Positions 61,201 to 64,000 of a stretch of 64,000 nt of DNA are shown piece by piece; within the stretch, counting starts at the first letter, position 1, and each line of letters starts with the position of its first letter. Both the position numbers and the translations under genes were made by a program. A model generated the notes under the pieces. It saw only the letters and a program-made list of their open reading frames with translations. It was not told the DNA's origin and ran no database searches. The stretch is from Linyphia triangularis (Eukaryota; Arthropoda; Arachnida; Araneae; Linyphiidae), in NCBI GenBank assembly GCA_963978545.1, contig CAXBTE010000036.1:921429-985428 (forward strand), written 5' to 3'.

Positions 61201-64000
61201 GTTTTTGAACAAAAAACTAGCTTGTATTACAATTTAATTCTAAATTGATACAATACTGGGAAAAATTGCTATTTTTAAACCTTTTTTCAGTTTTTGACCC
61301 AAAGATTTCCAAACACCCTTTTTTCATGTTTCATGAGAAAAGCTCTAATTATAATATGATTGCAATTTTTGAGTAAGAAACTGTATTGCCTAGGCCTTAA
61401 GGTTCAAAACTATTAAATACAAGTGAAATTAGCTAATTTTAAGCATTTTTTTTACTTTTCGAAAAAAACTTTTTTTCCGTTTTTACACGTTTCATGAGAA
61501 AATCTCTGATTTAAGAATGATTGCAGTTTCTTATCAAACAACTGCAATTATTGAGAATTTAAATCTGAAATTACTAAATACTAGTGCTCTTAGGGGTTTT
61601 TGATCATTGTATTATTTTGCGACAGAGCAAATTGCGTTCACACTTTCTGAACGTCACTTTAGAAAAGTTCTATTTTCAAAATGATTGAAGTATTTATGTT
61701 AAAAACTAGTCTGCATAGTAGTTGAAGTTTAAAATTATGAAATACTAGCGAAAATATCTTTTTTTGAAATTTTTTTAATTTTCGAAACAAAGATTTTAAA
61801 AGGCATTTTTTTTGACGTTTTTTTAGAAAAGTGCTAAGAGTAGAATGATTGATGTTTTTGAATAAAAAACTAGCTTGTATTACAATTCAATTCTAAATTG
61901 ATACAATACTGGGAAAATTTGCTATTTTTGAACTTTTTTTCAGTTTTTGACCCAAAGATTTCCAAACATCCTTTTTTCATGTTTCATGAGAAAAGCTCTA
62001 ATTATACAATGATTGCAATTTTTGAGTAAGAAACTGTATTGCCTAGGCATTAAGGTTCAAAACTATTAAATACAAGTGAAATTAGCTAATTTTAAACATT
62101 TTTTTTACTTTTCGAAAAAAACTTTTTTTCTGTTTTTACACGTTTCATGAGAAAATCTCTGATTTAAGAATGATTGCAGTTTCTTATCAAACAACTGCAA
62201 TTATTGAGAATTTAAATCTGAAATTACTAAATACTAGTGCTCTTAGGGGTTTTTGATCATTGTATTATTTTGCGACAGAGCAAATTGCGTTCACACTTTC
62301 TGAACGTCACTTTAGAAAAGTTCTATTTCCAAAATGATTGAAGTATTTATGTTAAAAACTGGTCTGCATAGTAGTTGAAGTTTAAAATTATGAAATACTA
62401 GCGAAAATATCTTTTTTTGAAATTTTTTTTAGTTTTCGAAATAAAGATTTTAAAAGGCATTTTTTTGACGTTTTATGAGAAAAGTGCTAAGTGTAGATTG
62501 ATTGATGTTTTTGAAAAAAAAACTAGCTTGTATTACAAATTAATTCTAAATTGATACAATACTGGGGAAAATTGCTATTTTTGAACCTTTTTTCAGTTTT
62601 TGACCTAAAGATTTCCAAACACCCTTTTTTCATGTTTCATGAGAAAAGCTCTAATTATAATATGATTGCAATTTTTGAGTAAGAAACTGTATTGCCTAGG
62701 CCTTAAGGTTCAAAACTATTAAATACAAGTGAAATTAGCTAATTTTAAGCATTTTTTTTACTTTTCGAAAAAAACTTTTTTTCCGTTTTTACACGTTTCA
62801 TGAGAAAATCTCTGATTTAAGAATGATTGCAGTTTCTTATCAAACAACTGCAATTATTGAGAATTTAAATCTGAAATTACTAAATACTAGTGCTCTTAGG
62901 TGTTTTTGATCATTGTATTATTTTGCGACAGAGCAAATTGCGTTCACACTTTCTGAACGTCACTTTAGAAAAGTTCTATTTCCAAAATGATTGAAGTATT
63001 TATGTTAAAAACTAGTCTGAATAGTAGTTGAAGATTAAAATTATGAAATACTAGCAAAAATATCTTTTTTTGAATTTTTTTTTAGTTTTCGAAATAAAGA
63101 TTTTAAAAGGCATTTTTTTGACGTTTTATGAGAAAAGGGCTAAGTGTAGATTGATTGATGTTTTTGAACAAAAAACTAGCTTGTATTACAATTTAATTCT
63201 AAATTGATACAATACTGGGAAAAATTGCTATTTTTGAACCTTTTTTCAGTTTTTGACCCAAAGATTTCCAAACACCCTTTTTTCATGTTTCATGAGAAAA
63301 GCTCTAATTATAATATGATTGCAATTTTTGAGTAAGAAACTGTATTGCCTAGGCCTTAAGGTTCAAAACTATTAAATACAAGTGAAATTAGCTAATTTTA
63401 AGCATTTTTTTTACTTTTCGAAAAAAACTTTTTTTCCGTTTTTACACGTTTCATGAGAAAATCTCTGATTTAAGAATGATTGCAGTTTCTTATCAAACAA
63501 CTGCAATTATTGAGAATTTAAATCTGAAATTACTAAATACTAGTGCTCTTAGGGGTTTTTGATCATTGTATTATTTTGCGACAGAGCAAATTGCGTTCAC
63601 ACTTTCTGAACGTCACTTTAGAAAAGTTCTATTTTCAAAATGATTGAAGTATTTATGTTAAAAACTAGTCTGCATAGTAGTTGAAGTTTAAAATTATGAA
63701 ATACTAGCGAAAATATCTTTTTTTGAAATTTTTTTAATTTTCGAAACAAAGATTTTAAAAGGCATTTTTTTTGACGTTTTTTTAGAAAAGTGCTAAGAGT
63801 AGAATGATTGATGTTTTTGAATAAAAAACTAGCTTGTATTACAATTCAATTCTAAATTGATACAATACTGGGAAAATATGCTATTTTTGGAACTTTTTTT
63901 CAGTTTTTGACCCAAAGATTTCCAAACATCCTTTTTTCATGTTTCATGAGAAAAGCTCTAATTATACAATGATTGCAACTTTTGAGTAAGAAACTGTATT
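58225..64000 (+). repeat. Q copies 78-86 (last one cut by the window end)
   Basis: Copy starts: 58225, 58879, 59533, 60182, 60834, 61487, 62140, 62793, 63446. Copies 83 and 86 are type II. Copies 79 and 80 change type inside the copy (80: type I start of C, then aaacatcc and tacaatgattgc in D). Copy 80 lacks four bases in tgatcattg. Copies 82 and 85 share agtctgaatag and gaagattaaaatt 1960 bp apart. Copy 86 is cut within subunit D. Confidence 0.87.

Larger units (their letters stand above)
7967..64000 (+). repeat. Satellite domain 2: head-to-tail array of the 653-bp Q higher-order repeat
   Basis: An anchor in subunit A (ctctgattta) recurs at 7985, 8639, 9292, 9944, 10597 and so on to 63463, giving 85 complete repeats and one partial. 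The mean period is just under 653 bp and individual copies are 649-655 bp. Most of the length variation comes from T-run slippage (cattttttt runs) and a few short indels, such as ctataaatac for ctattaaatac. All copies face the same way. The period is not a multiple of three, and stop codons fall in all frames, so no long open frame exists on either strand. No gene, RNA gene or transposon interrupts the array. Confidence 0.97.

Noticed and set aside
7967..64000. CRISPR array
   Set aside because: Subunits of ~163 bp have no short constant repeat with unique spacers; everything between the shared openings is itself repeated from copy to copy, and no cas-like gene is present.
1..64000. Transposon or retroelement insertion
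   Set aside because: I found no terminal inverted repeats, long terminal repeats, target-site duplications, reverse transcriptase or transposase frames; all sequence is accounted for by the two satellite families.
7967..64000. Replication origin or centromere called from repeat structure
   Set aside because: Satellite architecture alone does not show either function; no known binding motif was recognised, and in Caenorhabditis-type holocentric chromosomes centromere function is not tied to a satellite.
1..64000. tRNA, rRNA or other structured RNA genes
   Set aside because: No cloverleaf-like or rRNA-like sequence was seen; the only notable dyad is the short inverted repeat in subunit A.

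Overview
The window is satellite DNA from end to end. I find no protein-coding gene, RNA gene, transposon or prokaryotic element that the sequence supports. It is strongly AT-rich, holds long A and T runs, and is built of two unrelated tandem-repeat families, all in one orientation. The style (phased A/T tracts separated by single C or G bases, TTTTCAG-like strings, satellite blocks of tens of kilobases) fits a nematode, most likely a Caenorhabditis relative. That assignment is an inference from composition; no gene anchors it.

Domain 1 (1 to about 7966) is built on a unit of about 663 bp, called P here. Three complete units lie head to tail at 1-1988. A fourth (1989-7252) has been swollen to about 5.3 kb by expansion of its own internal segments: three blocks of a 76/86-bp repeat alternate with two blocks of a 175/197-bp repeat. 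A fifth unit (7253-7917) is normal. A sixth is cut off at about 7966.

Domain 2 (about 7967 to 64000, running off the window) is a head-to-tail array of a 653-bp unit, called Q: 85 complete copies and one partial, averaging just under 653 bp. Q is itself a higher-order repeat of four diverged subunits (A, B, C, D) of about 161-164 bp, each opening with a version of the same start (acgttt-atgagaaaa in A, C and D; acgtcactttagaaaa in B). Two main versions of the C/D part, type I and type II, are interspersed. A linked two-copy variant, the X-Y cassette, recurs nine times at irregular spacing. Shared private mutations show nested duplications of about 2, 3.3, 5 and more kilobases, and related blocks 16-20 kb apart.

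Nothing here works together as genes do. The interest lies in repeat architecture: multi-scale unequal exchange, chimeric monomers that mark exchange points, length variants differing by about one helical turn, and a short inverted repeat kept in nearly every Q copy. Copy positions below come from reading the sequence by eye with a fixed anchor (ctctgattta in subunit A). Start coordinates should be good to a few bases; the choice of unit boundary is arbitrary.
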